Source of the DNA: Azoarcus sp. CIB
GTDB lineage: Bacteria > Pseudomonadota > Gammaproteobacteria > Burkholderiales > Rhodocyclaceae
Direction: 5' to 3'
Length of the DNA: 64,000 nucleotides
Assembly (NCBI RefSeq): GCF_001190925.1
Contig: NZ_CP011072.1
Coordinates: forward strand, 2,480,001-2,544,000
The translations under genes were made by a program, and so were the position numbers. The notes below the pieces were generated by a model. It had not been told where the DNA came from. It worked only from the letters and a program-made list of their open reading frames with translations, and did no database searches. Positions within the stretch are counted from its first letter, which is position 1. Each line of letters starts with the position of its first letter. Shown one piece after another: positions 9,665-18,284 of the stretch.

Positions 9665-10993
9665 CTAATCGTCTTTCCGCCTCCCCTGGCGCCTCGCTTT
9701 GTGCCGCGCATAGTGAGTCATCAGGGGCGTCACGGATACGCCGTGAAACACGATGGAGACGGCCACCACGGTGAGCGTGAGGGCGATGATTTCCTCCGCC
9801 AGGGGGCGCGGCAGGCCATGGTTGATTGCGTACATCAGGTAGTAGATCGAACCGATACCGCGGATGCCGAACCAGGAAATCAGGATGCGCTGATCGCGTG
9901 ACACGGGCGCGCCGAGCAATCCAAGCCACACCGACACGGGACGCACGACCAGGAACAGGAGCAGGACAAACCAACTGGCGCTGGCGGGGAGGTAGGTGTA
10001 GGAGAGCATCGCGCCGACCACCAGAACGACCGCCACCTCCGCGATCCGCTCCAGTTGTTCGTTGAAGCCCTGCACCGCCTGCATCATGTAGGCGCCGGCA
10101 TAGTCCGCATGGGTGGCAAGCGCTTCCTCGGCCACCCTGTCCTGGAGACCTGTTTCCAGGGGGACGGAATCAGAGATTCGCCTGGGCTGTTCGCTCACTC
10201 GCTGCAGAGCGAGGCCCGCGGCAAACACGGCCAGGAAACCCGACGTGTAGCTGAGCACCGCAATCCCGTAGGCCAGCGAGATGAGTCCCAGCGCGAGGAA
10301 TTCGTCGAAACCGACCGACTCCTTGTGCCGGCTGCGCAGATAGACCACCAGTCGCCCGATCAACGCGCCCAGCCCGCCTCCGATCAGCGGACCACCGACC
10401 ATTGCCCACAGCACATCGACGGCGAGCCAGCGCCAGCCGCCAGTGCCGAGGTCGTGAAGACCGAGCAGGCCGAGACCCAGCATCACGAAGGGAAAGGCGG
10501 CGCCATCGTTCAAGCCCCCCTCGCCCGTCAGGCTGAAACGCAAGCGGTCGCGATCGCCCGCCTCGAGCACCTGCACGTCGGAGGCCAGCACCGGGTCGGT
10601 AGGCGCGAGGATCGCCCCGAGCAGGACCGCTGCGCCGAGCGAAAGGCCGAGCCCCAGCACGCCGATCGCTGCGATGAGCGCCACCGTAATGGTCATCGAA
10701 ACGATCGCGAGACGCACAGGCAAACGCCAGCCTTTGTCCGACAAGGGAAGGCCGAGCTTGAGACCGACGGCGAACAAGGAGATGAGTACCGCCAGTTCGG
10801 TCACTCGTTCCAGGATGACAGCGTAGGTCAGCGGATCGGGCGACAGGAGCGCCCATCCGGCGGGGCCGAGCCCGAAACCGGCGGCCAGGTAGAGCATGGC
10901 GGTGCTCAGGGGGAGCCGCTTGAGCGACGTGCCCGACAGGGCCATCGTGGTCAGCAGCACGCCGATGATGAGCGCCCAGATTGCGAAGGACAT
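9665..10993 (-). CDS. CPA1-type Na+(K+)/H+ antiporter
   Basis: This membrane antiporter has about 12 hydrophobic segments and 442 residues from the chosen start (MSFAIWALIIGVLLTTMALSGT). The family signature is the pair of segments GAILAPTDPVLASDVQ and FSLTGEGGLNDGAAFPFVMLGL, with the acidic residues expected for cation exchange, and FGIRGIGSIYYLMYAINHG near the C-terminus. An in-frame ATG at 11041 would add 16 mostly polar residues and cannot be excluded. It converges with the diheme cytochrome gene with a 41-bp gap. The transported ion is not determinable. Confidence 0.88.
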   Translation of the reverse strand: MSFAIWALIIGVLLTTMALSGTSLKRLPLSTAMLYLAAGFGLGPAGWALLSPDPLTYAVILERVTELAVLISLFAVGLKLGLPLSDKGWRLPVRLAIVSMTITVALIAAIGVLGLGLSLGAAVLLGAILAPTDPVLASDVQVLEAGDRDRLRFSLTGEGGLNDGAAFPFVMLGLGLLGLHDLGTGGWRWLAVDVLWAMVGGPLIGGGLGALIGRLVVYLRSRHKESVGFDEFLALGLISLAYGIAVLSYTSGFLAVFAAGLALQRVSEQPRRISDSVPLETGLQDRVAEEALATHADYAGAYMMQAVQGFNEQLERIAEVAVVLVVGAMLSYTYLPASASWFVLLLFLVVRPVSVWLGLLGAPVSRDQRILISWFGIRGIGSIYYLMYAINHGLPRPLAEEIIALTLTVVAVSIVFHGVSVTPLMTHYARHKARRQGRRKDD

Positions 10994-11351
10994 GGGGGAA
11001 AGATACGCGAGTTGCCCGGCCTCCTTCGTACGTTGCCGCACATTGGACAGGTCATCCGGCCGCGAAACGGCTTCCCGGTGTCCGAGCCGGCAAATACGGC
11101 CCCAAGCACGGTATGAGCGCGACCGTACAGAGAGAATCGTGGCGGAGGGGGAAGATCAGCATGAAGATCGACGGGTTGACCCGAACCGGCCACGCAGTGA
11201 AATTTGCAGTCACGTGCACGGCGAAAGGGGGAGGCAGAACGTCGGCAATCTGGTGAGCATCAGGACTCGGGTGGGGTCGCTCATCGTAACGATCGCGGGG
11301 GCCAGCCCGGCTGGCGCGCGACCCTAATTCAAAACGGGCAGGAGATTAATC
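10994..11351. other. Intergenic region before the glycine-zipper lipoprotein gene
   Basis: These 358 bases lie between the divergent antiporter and lipoprotein genes. They must contain both promoters. Small open frames are present on both strands, but none has a ribosome-binding site and plausible composition. No strong repeat or hairpin stands out. Confidence 0.4.
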
Positions 11352-11834
11352 ATGAAGACGATCAATGAATTCGGATCGGTGCTCGGCGTCGTTGCGGCGC
11401 TGACGCTTGGTGCATGCGCGACCCCCTACAGTGAACCCTATGGGGCCAGCCCCGGAGTGAGCAACCGGGAAGAGGCCTACTCCGGCTACGGCGTGGTGTC
11501 GGCGATTGAACGCATGAGCCCCGACAACACGGGCCGTGCCGGGGGCATCGGTCTGGGCGCAATCGCCGGCGCCGTCGTCGGGGGTGTGGTCGGCAACCAG
11601 GTGGGGTCCGGAAGCGGCAACACGGCGGCAACCGTCCTCGGCGCCGCGGGCGGTGCGTATGTCGGCCACGAGCTGGAAAAACGCCAACAGGTGCAGCGGG
11701 ACGATGCGTACAAGGTCACGATCAGCATGGATGACGGGTCGTATCAATCGATGATCCTGGACAGCAGCACCAACACCAACTTCCGCGTCGGCGACCGGGT
11801 GCGGATCAGGAATGGCGTGCTGCAGCGGTACTGA
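11352..11834 (+). CDS. Glycine-zipper 2TM outer-membrane lipoprotein (SlyB/Pcp-like)
   Basis: This 160-residue lipoprotein has a signal peptide ending in the lipobox LTLGAC (Cys22), a glycine-zipper hairpin (GLGAIAGAVVGGVVGNQVGSG followed by LGAAGGAYVGHELEKRQ, about residues 66-110) and a C-terminal beta domain (YKVTISMDDGSYQSM). This is the SlyB/Pcp architecture of outer-membrane stress lipoproteins. GGAG precedes the ATG. A strong hairpin follows its stop. It opens a long run of small envelope and stress genes. Confidence 0.9.
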   Translation: MKTINEFGSVLGVVAALTLGACATPYSEPYGASPGVSNREEAYSGYGVVSAIERMSPDNTGRAGGIGLGAIAGAVVGGVVGNQVGSGSGNTAATVLGAAGGAYVGHELEKRQQVQRDDAYKVTISMDDGSYQSMILDSSTNTNFRVGDRVRIRNGVLQRY

Positions 11835-11859
11835 TCGCGGCATGGGGGCCCTGAACAAG

Positions 11860-11884
11860 AAATGCCCTGCGGTGCAGGGCATTT
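11860..11884. terminator. Bidirectional terminator hairpin
   Basis: A perfect 11-bp stem (AAATGCCCTGC / GCAGGGCATTT) with a 3-nt loop lies between two convergent genes, the SlyB-like lipoprotein and the FecR/DUF6600 gene. The A/T ends of the stem supply a U-run in either direction. Confidence 0.85.
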
Positions 11885-11897
11885 CTCCGTTGGTGTA

Positions 11898-12584
11898 TCA
11901 GTTGCGCCGCTCGTCCCTGCGCCTTTGTTCTTCGCGCCGTTCCTCTTCCAGCTTCTGTTCTTCACTGTCCGTATTCTTGTCTCGCCCCCTGCCCGCGGCA
12001 GGCCTGGGCTCCTGACCACGTGGCTCGGCTTGCCTCGCGTCGGGCGCAGGCTCGGGCTTCGCCCGTTGTGCGGGTTGTTGTGCGGCGGGCGGAGGGGGCG
12101 GGGGAACGACGGCTCTCTCGCGTTCGCGCTGAGCACCATTCCCGCGCTGTTCCGATCTGTCGCGGGGCTCGCGCGACTGCACTGCGGGTCGCTCGGGCGC
12201 TGCTCGCTGCGGGGCCACCTCCTCGGGCGGCGCTACACGTCGGGCTGGCGCCGGGGCCGGCGTCACCGCTTGTTCGCGCTGTTCCCGCTGTTCCCGCTGT
12301 TCCCGTGGCACCCTCTCGTCACGCTGTTCGGACTTTCCGCGTGGTTCCCGTGCTTGTGCAGCCGGCTCGGCCGGCACTGCGGGCACCGCCGGCGTCGCGC
12401 TGGTCGCGGGAGTGGCCGGTGTCGCTGGCACGGGTGGCGTCGCACGCGGCGGAGCACGCTCTGGCTCGGCGGGACGTTGCGGTGAGGCGGGCCGCGGGGC
12501 GGCGGTTTGTCCGCGCTGCTCGGCGTTTCCGCGCTGCTCCATTCTGCCGCTGCTCATCGTCACCGCGCTGATCCGCCCTGCCAC
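11898..12584 (-). pseudogene. Out-of-frame C-terminal tail of the FecR/DUF6600 protein
   Basis: This frame carries the natural continuation of the protein encoded by 12319-14328. From about 12545 downward it reads a Pro/Arg/Glu/Gln-rich tail with repeated REPR, EQR and EQREQREQ units, ending EERREEQRRRDERRN just before the terminator. The same REPRG and EQRG units occur in the upstream gene until about 12550, where that frame switches to an Arg/Ala/Thr-rich composition typical of a wrong frame. The two frames differ by one base, so one inserted base (or two lost) near 12500-12560 separates them. The first ~14 codons of this frame are probably not translated. It is either a true mutation or an assembly error in a GC-rich repeat. 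Confidence 0.65.
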
Positions 12585-14328
12585 GTGGTTCGCGCGACTG
12601 CACTGCGGGTGCGGCTGGCGTTGCTTGCGGCGGCGTGATCTGGGGCTGCGTCGCGCGTTGCGGCGGTTCCGCCTGCGGTGCTACGGGTTCGTCACGTTGA
12701 ACCGCCCTCTCCCGCTGTTCGGACCTTTCACCGACATCGGTCGCCTTGGCACGGGCCGCTGCCTGCGGCGGACGCGAACGCGGCATCCCGTCCTGCTTCC
12801 GGGTAATGACTTTGACGGCGGGGGCCGGCGCGGTCGCTGCGGACCGCAATTCCTTGCGCACGGACTCATCGAGCGGTCTGCCCGGCTCGGCGCTCAGTCG
12901 CTGCTGTTGTGCCACGAATCCGACAGGCGCCGGCGGCGGGGCAGTCCGCGCGACGACACGCCGTTCGAGTGCACGCGAAGGCGGCTTGCCCCCTTGGGCA
13001 GCAGCGCCGCGCAAGCTTTTTTCGGTCGGCGCAAGCGGCGCAACAAGCGCCAGCGGTGCACTGCCGATCGTTTCCCGCGATACCCGCAGTGCCTCCCTGG
13101 ATACCGGCTGCGACTGCACGAACGCGGTCGTCGGCACGGCGACAACCGCCCCCTCGACGCTCCGGTTCATGTAGACCACATTGGTCACATTCGAATTGTT
13201 GTAGTAATTGTTGATGACCGTGTTATTGACGATGGTATTGCTGCGATTGATATTCTCGAAATAGTCGCGGCTGACCCGATATGCAGGTCGATAGATCTCC
13301 CGCGGCCCCAGCGGGAACCAGGCGACCGCTCCGACAAGGCCGCTCGATATCGTGAGCTGGAAGTTGCCACCGCCGACGAACACGACCAGCGCCGGGGCGT
13401 AGTAGGCCCTGCTACGCACGGGACCGGGCACCCAACCCCACGTTCCGCCGACATGGGCCCAGCGGCCGTAGTGCGATACGGCGAAACCCCACGGCGCGTC
13501 ATCCACCCAGGTCCAGCCCCACGGGTCGATCCACGCCCAATGCCCGTCCCGATACGGCGCCCAGCCGGTGGCCACGCGATCCGGGTACCACACATTGCCG
13601 TAGGTCGCGTCGGCGCGCCAACTGCCGTGATCATCGAGATCCTGGTAACCGACCACATCTTGCGAGACATAGCGGGCGGAACGCGAGTCGTCGTAGCGGC
13701 GGTCACGGCTGTTCGACCAGCGGTCGAAGTCGTCCGGGCGCGGCGTATCGACATACTCGTACTCGCGCAGGTTGGTACCGGTGAATCGATAGGCTTGCCG
13801 CGAATCGATGACGTAGGCGGCTTCGTCGCCGTACGCCTCGCCCTGCCCCCTGCGTACATAGATCGTGGTCACATCGTCGTCGGCGTCCACCTCGATCCGG
13901 TAAGCACCCGGTTCGCGCAAGGTAAAGGCCAGATTCGGCGTATCGACCTCGAAAACCTGGTTTGGCGCGATACGACGGACGCGCACGTTCAATGCGCCCT
14001 GGGTCAATTGCAGCTGGGTGATGCGGTCATCGAGATTCAGGACGGAGACGCTGGTACCGGCGTGCATGCGAACCAGGGCTCCGCCCGTTTCGAGCTCGGC
14101 GCGCGCACCGTCATCGACCCAGAGGCGATCCCCGGTGGTCAGGGGGCGATTGCCCGTGGCCTGAACCCATTCGCTATCGCCCGCGGGCGACATACTTACC
14201 GAACCGGTAGTGTAGGCAAGCCGCGCGACGCGCGACGACGGGTCCGCGCCGGCCCAGCCGCTGAAGGCCAGCATTGCGACGCCAGCCAGGAAGGCGACTA
14301 TCCGTAATCGGAGAGATTGCGTTTTCAT
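12319..14328 (-). CDS. FecR-like/DUF6600 secreted protein, frameshifted near its C-terminus
   Basis: The protein begins with a signal peptide (LRLRIVAFLAGVAMLAFSGWAGA) followed by a FecR-like beta domain (about 35-130, with TTGDRLWVDDGARAELETGG) and a Trp/Gly-rich DUF6600 block (about 232-300, HWAWIDPWGWTWVDDAPWG). A Pro/Arg/Gln-rich low-complexity tail starts near residue 440. As written the gene gives 669 residues, but from about residue 595 (base ~12545) the composition becomes unnatural, and the expected tail continues in another frame down to 11898. AAGGAA precedes the ATG at 14328. Proteins of this kind are exported; their function is not established. The gene is divergent from the beta/gamma-crystallin gene. 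Confidence 0.75.
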   Translation of the reverse strand: MKTQSLRLRIVAFLAGVAMLAFSGWAGADPSSRVARLAYTTGSVSMSPAGDSEWVQATGNRPLTTGDRLWVDDGARAELETGGALVRMHAGTSVSVLNLDDRITQLQLTQGALNVRVRRIAPNQVFEVDTPNLAFTLREPGAYRIEVDADDDVTTIYVRRGQGEAYGDEAAYVIDSRQAYRFTGTNLREYEYVDTPRPDDFDRWSNSRDRRYDDSRSARYVSQDVVGYQDLDDHGSWRADATYGNVWYPDRVATGWAPYRDGHWAWIDPWGWTWVDDAPWGFAVSHYGRWAHVGGTWGWVPGPVRSRAYYAPALVVFVGGGNFQLTISSGLVGAVAWFPLGPREIYRPAYRVSRDYFENINRSNTIVNNTVINNYYNNSNVTNVVYMNRSVEGAVVAVPTTAFVQSQPVSREALRVSRETIGSAPLALVAPLAPTEKSLRGAAAQGGKPPSRALERRVVARTAPPPAPVGFVAQQQRLSAEPGRPLDESVRKELRSAATAPAPAVKVITRKQDGMPRSRPPQAAARAKATDVGERSEQRERAVQRDEPVAPQAEPPQRATQPQITPPQATPAAPAVQSREPRGRADQRGDDEQRQNGAARKRRAARTNRRPAARLTATSRRARACSAACDATRASDTGHSRDQRDAGGARSAGRAGCTSTGTTRKVRTA

Positions 14329-14674
14329 GGTGATTCCTTAAGCGGGAATGCGCCGTCAGGATTGACAGAACCCCGCCGACGTCATCACCGACGCTCCGTC
14401 AAGAAGACGTAAAAAAAGCATACGAAGCGCGGAGCGCACCGTCTGTTCGGTAGCGCACCAAAACCGTCCACCACTCGTGACGTGAAGCGGCGCCATCGTG
14501 GAATTGATCGGTTCCATCGCGCATCGCTTACGAGCGAGGGCAAACGCACTCGCTATGTATGCTCCCGAACAGACCGTGGTCCTGTCTTGGGTGACATTGA
14601 CACTGATTACGTTGTTGCCCGGCGCACCCATGTGCGAGCGCGGACAAGGCGAGGATCAATTACAGGAGACATCA
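14329..14674. other. Divergent intergenic region, DUF6600 gene / crystallin gene
   Basis: These 346 bases hold both start regions. The final part carries a ribosome-binding site (AGGAG, 14664-14668) for the crystallin gene. A 59-codon in-frame extension of the crystallin frame crosses most of the region but lacks a ribosome-binding site and family resemblance. No clear promoter pair was identified. Confidence 0.4.
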
Positions 14675-15805
14675 ATGACCAGGATATTGAAAACTGCGCT
14701 GGCAGTGGCCGGCGTGCTTATGGCCACGCAAGCGGCCGCACAGGTCACCTTTTACGAACGTGAACGCTTCAGGGGCAGTTCGTTCACCACGACGGAAAGG
14801 GTGCGCAACTTCGAGCGCCGTGGCTTCAACGACCGGGCCTCGTCGGTCGTGGTCGCGCGCGACCGGTGGGAGGTTTGCGAGGACGCCGGCTTCAGAGGCC
14901 AGTGCGTCGTCCTGCGTCGCGGCAGGTATCCGTCGCTGGCCGCCATGGGCTTGAACGACAGCATTTCATCGGCGCGGATGGTGGACAGGAATGCGCGCAT
15001 CGATGAGGACCGTTACACGCCGGACCCCAACGCGAACCGCAATGACCGTGACGACGCACAGGTCACCTTCTACGAACGTGAAGGCTTCCAGGGCCGGTCC
15101 TTCAGCACCGAGCAACAGATCGGCAACTTCGAGCGCAATGGTTTCAATGACCGCTCCTCGTCGGTCATCGTTACCAGCGGCCGCTGGGAAGTGTGCGAGG
15201 ACGTCCGCTTCAGCGGCCGCTGCGTCGTCCTGCGTCCGGGCAGGTATCCGTCCCTGGCGGCGATGGGCCTGGACAACAGCGTGTCATCCGTGCGAACGGT
15301 AAGCCGCGACGCGCGCATCGATGACCATCGGTATGCGCCGGCGCCCGTCGTCTCCCACGATTACCGCCGGCGCAATGACGAACGCCTGTACGAAGCGGAG
15401 GTAACGGCCGTGCGCGCGGTGGTTGGACCACCCGAGCAACGCTGCTGGGTCGAGCGCGAAGCGGTCGATCAGGACCGCAGCAATGCCAACGTTCCCGGCG
15501 CCATTGCCGGCGCCGTCATTGGCGGCATCCTCGGCCACCAGATCGGCGACGGACGCGGCAGGGATCTCGCTACAGCCGGTGGTGCCGTCGCGGGAGCCGT
15601 AGTGGGCGCCAACGTCGGACGTAACGACGGCGGACAGCAGGCGTACGCCCAGGATGTGCGGCGGTGCGAGAACGTACCCAGCCAGGCCCGACCCGAATAC
15701 TGGGATGTGACCTATGCCTTCAGGGGACAGGCGTATCGCGTACAGATGACCGCGCCCCCCGGACGCAGCGTGACCGTCAACGAGCGCGGCGAGCCGCGCG
15801 AGTGA
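14675..15805 (+). CDS. Exported protein with two beta/gamma-crystallin domains and a glycine-zipper domain
   Basis: This 376-residue exported protein has a signal peptide (ILKTALAVAGVLMATQAAA, cleavage near residue 22). Two beta/gamma-crystallin-type domains follow in tandem (residues 23-128 and 129-220), each with VTFYERE, NFER-GFNDR-SSV and RWEVCED-F-G-CVVLR-GRYPSLAAMGL. A glycine-zipper hairpin then covers about 275-325 (IAGAVIGGILGHQIGDGRGR, GAVAGAVVGANVG), with a C-terminal beta segment. AGGAG supports the ATG at 14675. Beta/gamma-crystallin domains often bind Ca2+ and stabilise extracellular proteins, and the glycine zipper suggests outer-membrane association. The combination is uncommon. 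A terminator follows. Confidence 0.85.
   Translation: MTRILKTALAVAGVLMATQAAAQVTFYERERFRGSSFTTTERVRNFERRGFNDRASSVVVARDRWEVCEDAGFRGQCVVLRRGRYPSLAAMGLNDSISSARMVDRNARIDEDRYTPDPNANRNDRDDAQVTFYEREGFQGRSFSTEQQIGNFERNGFNDRSSSVIVTSGRWEVCEDVRFSGRCVVLRPGRYPSLAAMGLDNSVSSVRTVSRDARIDDHRYAPAPVVSHDYRRRNDERLYEAEVTAVRAVVGPPEQRCWVEREAVDQDRSNANVPGAIAGAVIGGILGHQIGDGRGRDLATAGGAVAGAVVGANVGRNDGGQQAYAQDVRRCENVPSQARPEYWDVTYAFRGQAYRVQMTAPPGRSVTVNERGEPRE
14741..15330 (+). repeat. Tandem 318-bp duplication encoding the two crystallin domains
   Basis: Two direct copies start at 14741 and 15059, exactly 318 bases apart (106 codons), and align without gaps through ARID-(D/E)-RY at the protein level. Many long identical DNA blocks remain, such as CAGGTCACCTT and GCGCGCATCGATGA. 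This points to a fairly recent in-frame duplication of one domain. Confidence 0.85.
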
Positions 15806-15832
15806 GCGTTCGACGCAGCGGACCCGAGCGAG

Positions 15833-15853
15833 GCGGCCCAGTCGGGCCGCTTT
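15833..15853 (+). terminator. Rho-independent-type terminator
   Basis: A stem GCGGCCC / GGGCCGC with a 4-nt loop is followed by TTTG, 28 bases after the stop of the crystallin gene. Confidence 0.7.
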
Positions 15854-16071
15854 GCCTAGGGTGCACGACCTTGGGCCACCTATGTGCGACAGCAGACAGA
15901 CGGTAACGGGCGATCTGCATAACCTCAAGTCATCGGAGCCAGCAGCATGCAGTGTCAACACCGCGGCAATGTCCAGTGGTTGAAAGCAGCGCGGTCCTGG
16001 CAAAGAGAAGGGTGTGCAAGGCATCGCACACCAATGCATCACTCCCAAGCTCACCAGATGAAGGAACGAAA

Positions 16072-16716
16072 ATGAACACACTCAGCATTAACGTGATCGC
16101 GATTGCGCTCGGACTGGCGTTCAGCGGCGCTTCGATGGCCGAAGGCATGTCAAAAACCGATTACCAGGCCGGCAAGGACAAGATCACGGCCCAGTACAAG
16201 AGCGACAAGGCTGCTTGCGACTCGATGTCCGGCAACAAGAAGGATATCTGCGTGGAAGAGGCCAAGGGCAAGGAAAAGGTCGCCAAGGCGGAACTCGAGG
16301 CGAGCTACAAGCCGAGCCGGGAAACCCGCTACGACGTGAGCGTCGCCAAGGCCGAGGCCGCCTATGCAGTAGCGAAGGAACGCTGCGATGACATGGCCGG
16401 CAACACGAAGGATGTGTGCGTGAAGGAAGCGAAGGCTGCCGAAGTCGCCGCCAAGGCCGACGCCAAGGCGCAGATGAAGACCTCGGACGCCAACGCCGAG
16501 GCGGCCAAGAAGACCTCGGAGGCCAATGCTACGGCCGACGAGAAATCCGCCGCGGCACGAAGCAAGGCGAGCGAACAGGCTACCGATGCCCGCAAGGACG
16601 CCACCGAGGACAAGCGTGAGGCCGAGTACAAGGTGGCAAAGGAAAAGTGCGATGCATTAGCGGGTGGCGCCAAGGATGACTGCCTGATGAAAGCGAAAAC
16701 GCAGTTCGGCAAGTAA
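16072..16716 (+). CDS. Periplasmic Ala/Lys-rich protein with three Cys-pair repeats
   Basis: This 214-residue protein begins with a signal peptide (NVIAIALGLAFSGASMA) and is then highly charged and helical, rich in Ala, Lys, Asp and Glu. Three copies of a motif CDxxxGxxKDxCxxxAK occur near residues 44-60, 104-120 and 196-212, each following a segment like YxxxKxK. Each would place two cysteines 11 apart, which suggests three disulfide-closed helical hairpins in the periplasm. AAGGAAC precedes the ATG. No function is known to me. It sits among envelope-stress genes, and similar sequences are often called TolA-like only because of composition. Confidence 0.75.
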   Translation: MNTLSINVIAIALGLAFSGASMAEGMSKTDYQAGKDKITAQYKSDKAACDSMSGNKKDICVEEAKGKEKVAKAELEASYKPSRETRYDVSVAKAEAAYAVAKERCDDMAGNTKDVCVKEAKAAEVAAKADAKAQMKTSDANAEAAKKTSEANATADEKSAAARSKASEQATDARKDATEDKREAEYKVAKEKCDALAGGAKDDCLMKAKTQFGK

Positions 16717-16777
16717 CTGGTCGCACTCGACGATGTACGAAGCACAGGAAACACAATGTTGGGAAAGAGGTAGTTCC

Positions 16778-16993
16778 ATGAAAACGATTCAGAAATTCGC
16801 GCTCAGTGCAGTTGCCGCGGCAGCAATGCTCGGTCTGGGCGGTTGTGCCGGCATGTCGGCACAGGACAAGAACACCGCCATCGGCGCCGGAGTCGGTGCC
16901 ATCGGTGGCTCGGTTCTTACAGGTGGCAGCGCGGTCGGAACGGTCGGCGGTGCTGCAGTCGGCGGCGTCATCGGCCACGAAGTCGGCAAATGA
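16778..16993 (+). CDS. Small glycine-zipper lipoprotein (OsmB-like)
   Basis: This 71-residue lipoprotein has a signal peptide with lipobox MLGLGGC and a glycine-zipper domain (IGAGVGAIGGSVLTGGSAVGTVGGAAVGGVIGHEVGK in pieces) making up the rest. The size and layout match OsmB-type osmotically inducible lipoproteins. The ATG at 16778 is preceded by AAAGAGGTAG; an in-frame ATG at 16733 lies outside this. It follows the Cys-repeat protein by 61 bases. Confidence 0.85.
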   Translation: MKTIQKFALSAVAAAAMLGLGGCAGMSAQDKNTAIGAGVGAIGGSVLTGGSAVGTVGGAAVGGVIGHEVGK

Positions 16994-17122
16994 CGATCGA
17001 CGCGCGTAGCGGCAGCCCTGCCCGGCTGGCGCCGCGCGGTCGCCTTTCACCCTGATCCCGCAGGGGGCGTGACCAAGATGGTCTCGCTCGCTGCCGGGCA
17101 AGTGGCCCACCAGGAGGTACGA

Positions 17123-17320
17123 ATGATGAAACACGCAAGAAAGCTCGGCACAGCCTTGGTCATGGCTACGTTGCTTGCAGCGCTTCCCGGCTGTCAGAAG
17201 GAAGCAGGGCCGGCAGAGCGGGCTGGCAAGGAAGTCGACAAGGCGGCCGAGAAGGTTGGAGAGTCGATCGAAAAGGCCGGCGACAGCATCCAGGACGCCG
17301 CAAAGGGCGACAAGAAGTAG
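17123..17320 (+). CDS. Small lipoprotein with amphipathic, LEA-like helix
   Basis: This 65-residue protein carries a signal peptide with lipobox LAALPGC, followed by a charged helix (AGKEVDKAAEKVGESIEKAGDSIQDAAKG in pieces) with an 11-residue-like periodicity reminiscent of entericidin or LEA peptides. AGGAGG is correctly spaced from the ATG pair at 17123/17126. It is probably an envelope stress lipoprotein; its specific role is unknown. Confidence 0.7.
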   Translation: MMKHARKLGTALVMATLLAALPGCQKEAGPAERAGKEVDKAAEKVGESIEKAGDSIQDAAKGDKK

Positions 17321-17369
17321 CCGTCGCGCCGCTCGCGCCAGATTCTCGACTTTTCATCGTCTGCGAATT

Positions 17370-17417
17370 GGCGCGGCACTCGGCGCGGCACTCGGCGCGG
17401 CACTCGGCGCGGCACTC
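17370..17417. repeat. Four perfect 12-bp tandem repeats
   Basis: The unit GGCGCGGCACTC is repeated four times without mismatch in the 236-bp gap between the small lipoprotein and CsbD genes. In one frame it would read repeated GAAL, but no gene with a ribosome-binding site spans it. The rest of the gap shows only a probable CsbD promoter region. Confidence 0.9.
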
Positions 17418-17556
17418 GGATCGTTACGCGCAGATCGCTATGCGCACCACCGTACAGACCGTCTCGAGTCACATCTCTAACCTGATTAATGACGATCCGC
17501 GGATGCCGGATGCACCGCTTGGGTATCGTCAATCACCCCAATAACAGGAGTGCACC

Positions 17557-17733
17557 ATGAACAAGGATCAAGTCAAAGGTCGCATCGAAGAAGCGAAAGG
17601 AAAAATGAAAGAAGTGGCCGGCAAAGTGAGCGGCGACAAGAAGCTGGAGCAGGAAGGCAAGATTCAGAATATCAGCGGCAAAGTCCAGGCGGGGATTGGC
17701 GATCTCAAGGAAAACATCAAGGACGCCATCTGA
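17557..17733 (+). CDS. CsbD family stress protein
   Basis: This 58-residue, highly charged protein reads MNKDQVKGRIEEAKGKMKEV and contains the CsbD signature GK-KEVAGK-SGD-KLEQEGK, ending in GDLKENIKDAI. CsbD proteins are small general-stress proteins of unknown mechanism. CAGGAG precedes the ATG. It is one of two CsbD genes in the window; the other is at 21358. Confidence 0.88.
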   Translation: MNKDQVKGRIEEAKGKMKEVAGKVSGDKKLEQEGKIQNISGKVQAGIGDLKENIKDAI

Positions 17734-17834
17734 ATCGAATGAGCACTGCCCCTGATTGGCCAGCCAGACAGACACGGCCAGACAATCGCATGGGGCAATC
17801 GGTATTTGCTGAACATTTTCGACAGGAGCATCAA

Positions 17835-18236
17835 ATGACGTATACATCTATCGATCCCACTAGTCCCGCACCGAAGCTGCTGAGTGCCACCTCCCTCATG
17901 AGCGATGACGTTTACAATCAAAATGAAGAAAAACTCGGCAGCATCAAGGACATGATGCTGAATATTCACAGCGGCACGGTGTCTTACGCCGTATTGTCCT
18001 TCGGGGGCTTCCTCGGTATGGGCGAAAAGCTGTTTGCGGTGCCGTGGAGTGCAATGACACTCGACACGGTAAACAAACGCTTCGTGCTCAACGTGGCCTC
18101 GGATCGCCTCGAGAATGCACCGGGATTCGATAAGGATCACTGGCCCGACATGGCTGATGCCACGTGGGCGCAGAGCATCCACACGTATTACGGGACTCAG
18201 GCGGATTCCACAAAATCGACTTTCCCGCCTGCGTAG
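17835..18236 (+). CDS. PRC-barrel domain protein
   Basis: This 133-residue cytoplasmic protein has a PRC-barrel-type fold: KLLSATSLMSDDVYNQNEEKLGSIKDMMLNIHSG (in pieces), then VSYAVLSFGGFLGMGEKLFAVPWSAM and a C-terminal helical tail. AGGAG precedes the ATG at 17835. PRC-barrel proteins of this size are common in stress clusters with CsbD genes. The binding partner is unknown. Confidence 0.88.
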   Translation: MTYTSIDPTSPAPKLLSATSLMSDDVYNQNEEKLGSIKDMMLNIHSGTVSYAVLSFGGFLGMGEKLFAVPWSAMTLDTVNKRFVLNVASDRLENAPGFDKDHWPDMADATWAQSIHTYYGTQADSTKSTFPPA

Positions 18237-18284
18237 CTGAGTTGCAGTTGCCCCCACAACCGCGCCAGCCCTTGCCGTGGATGA

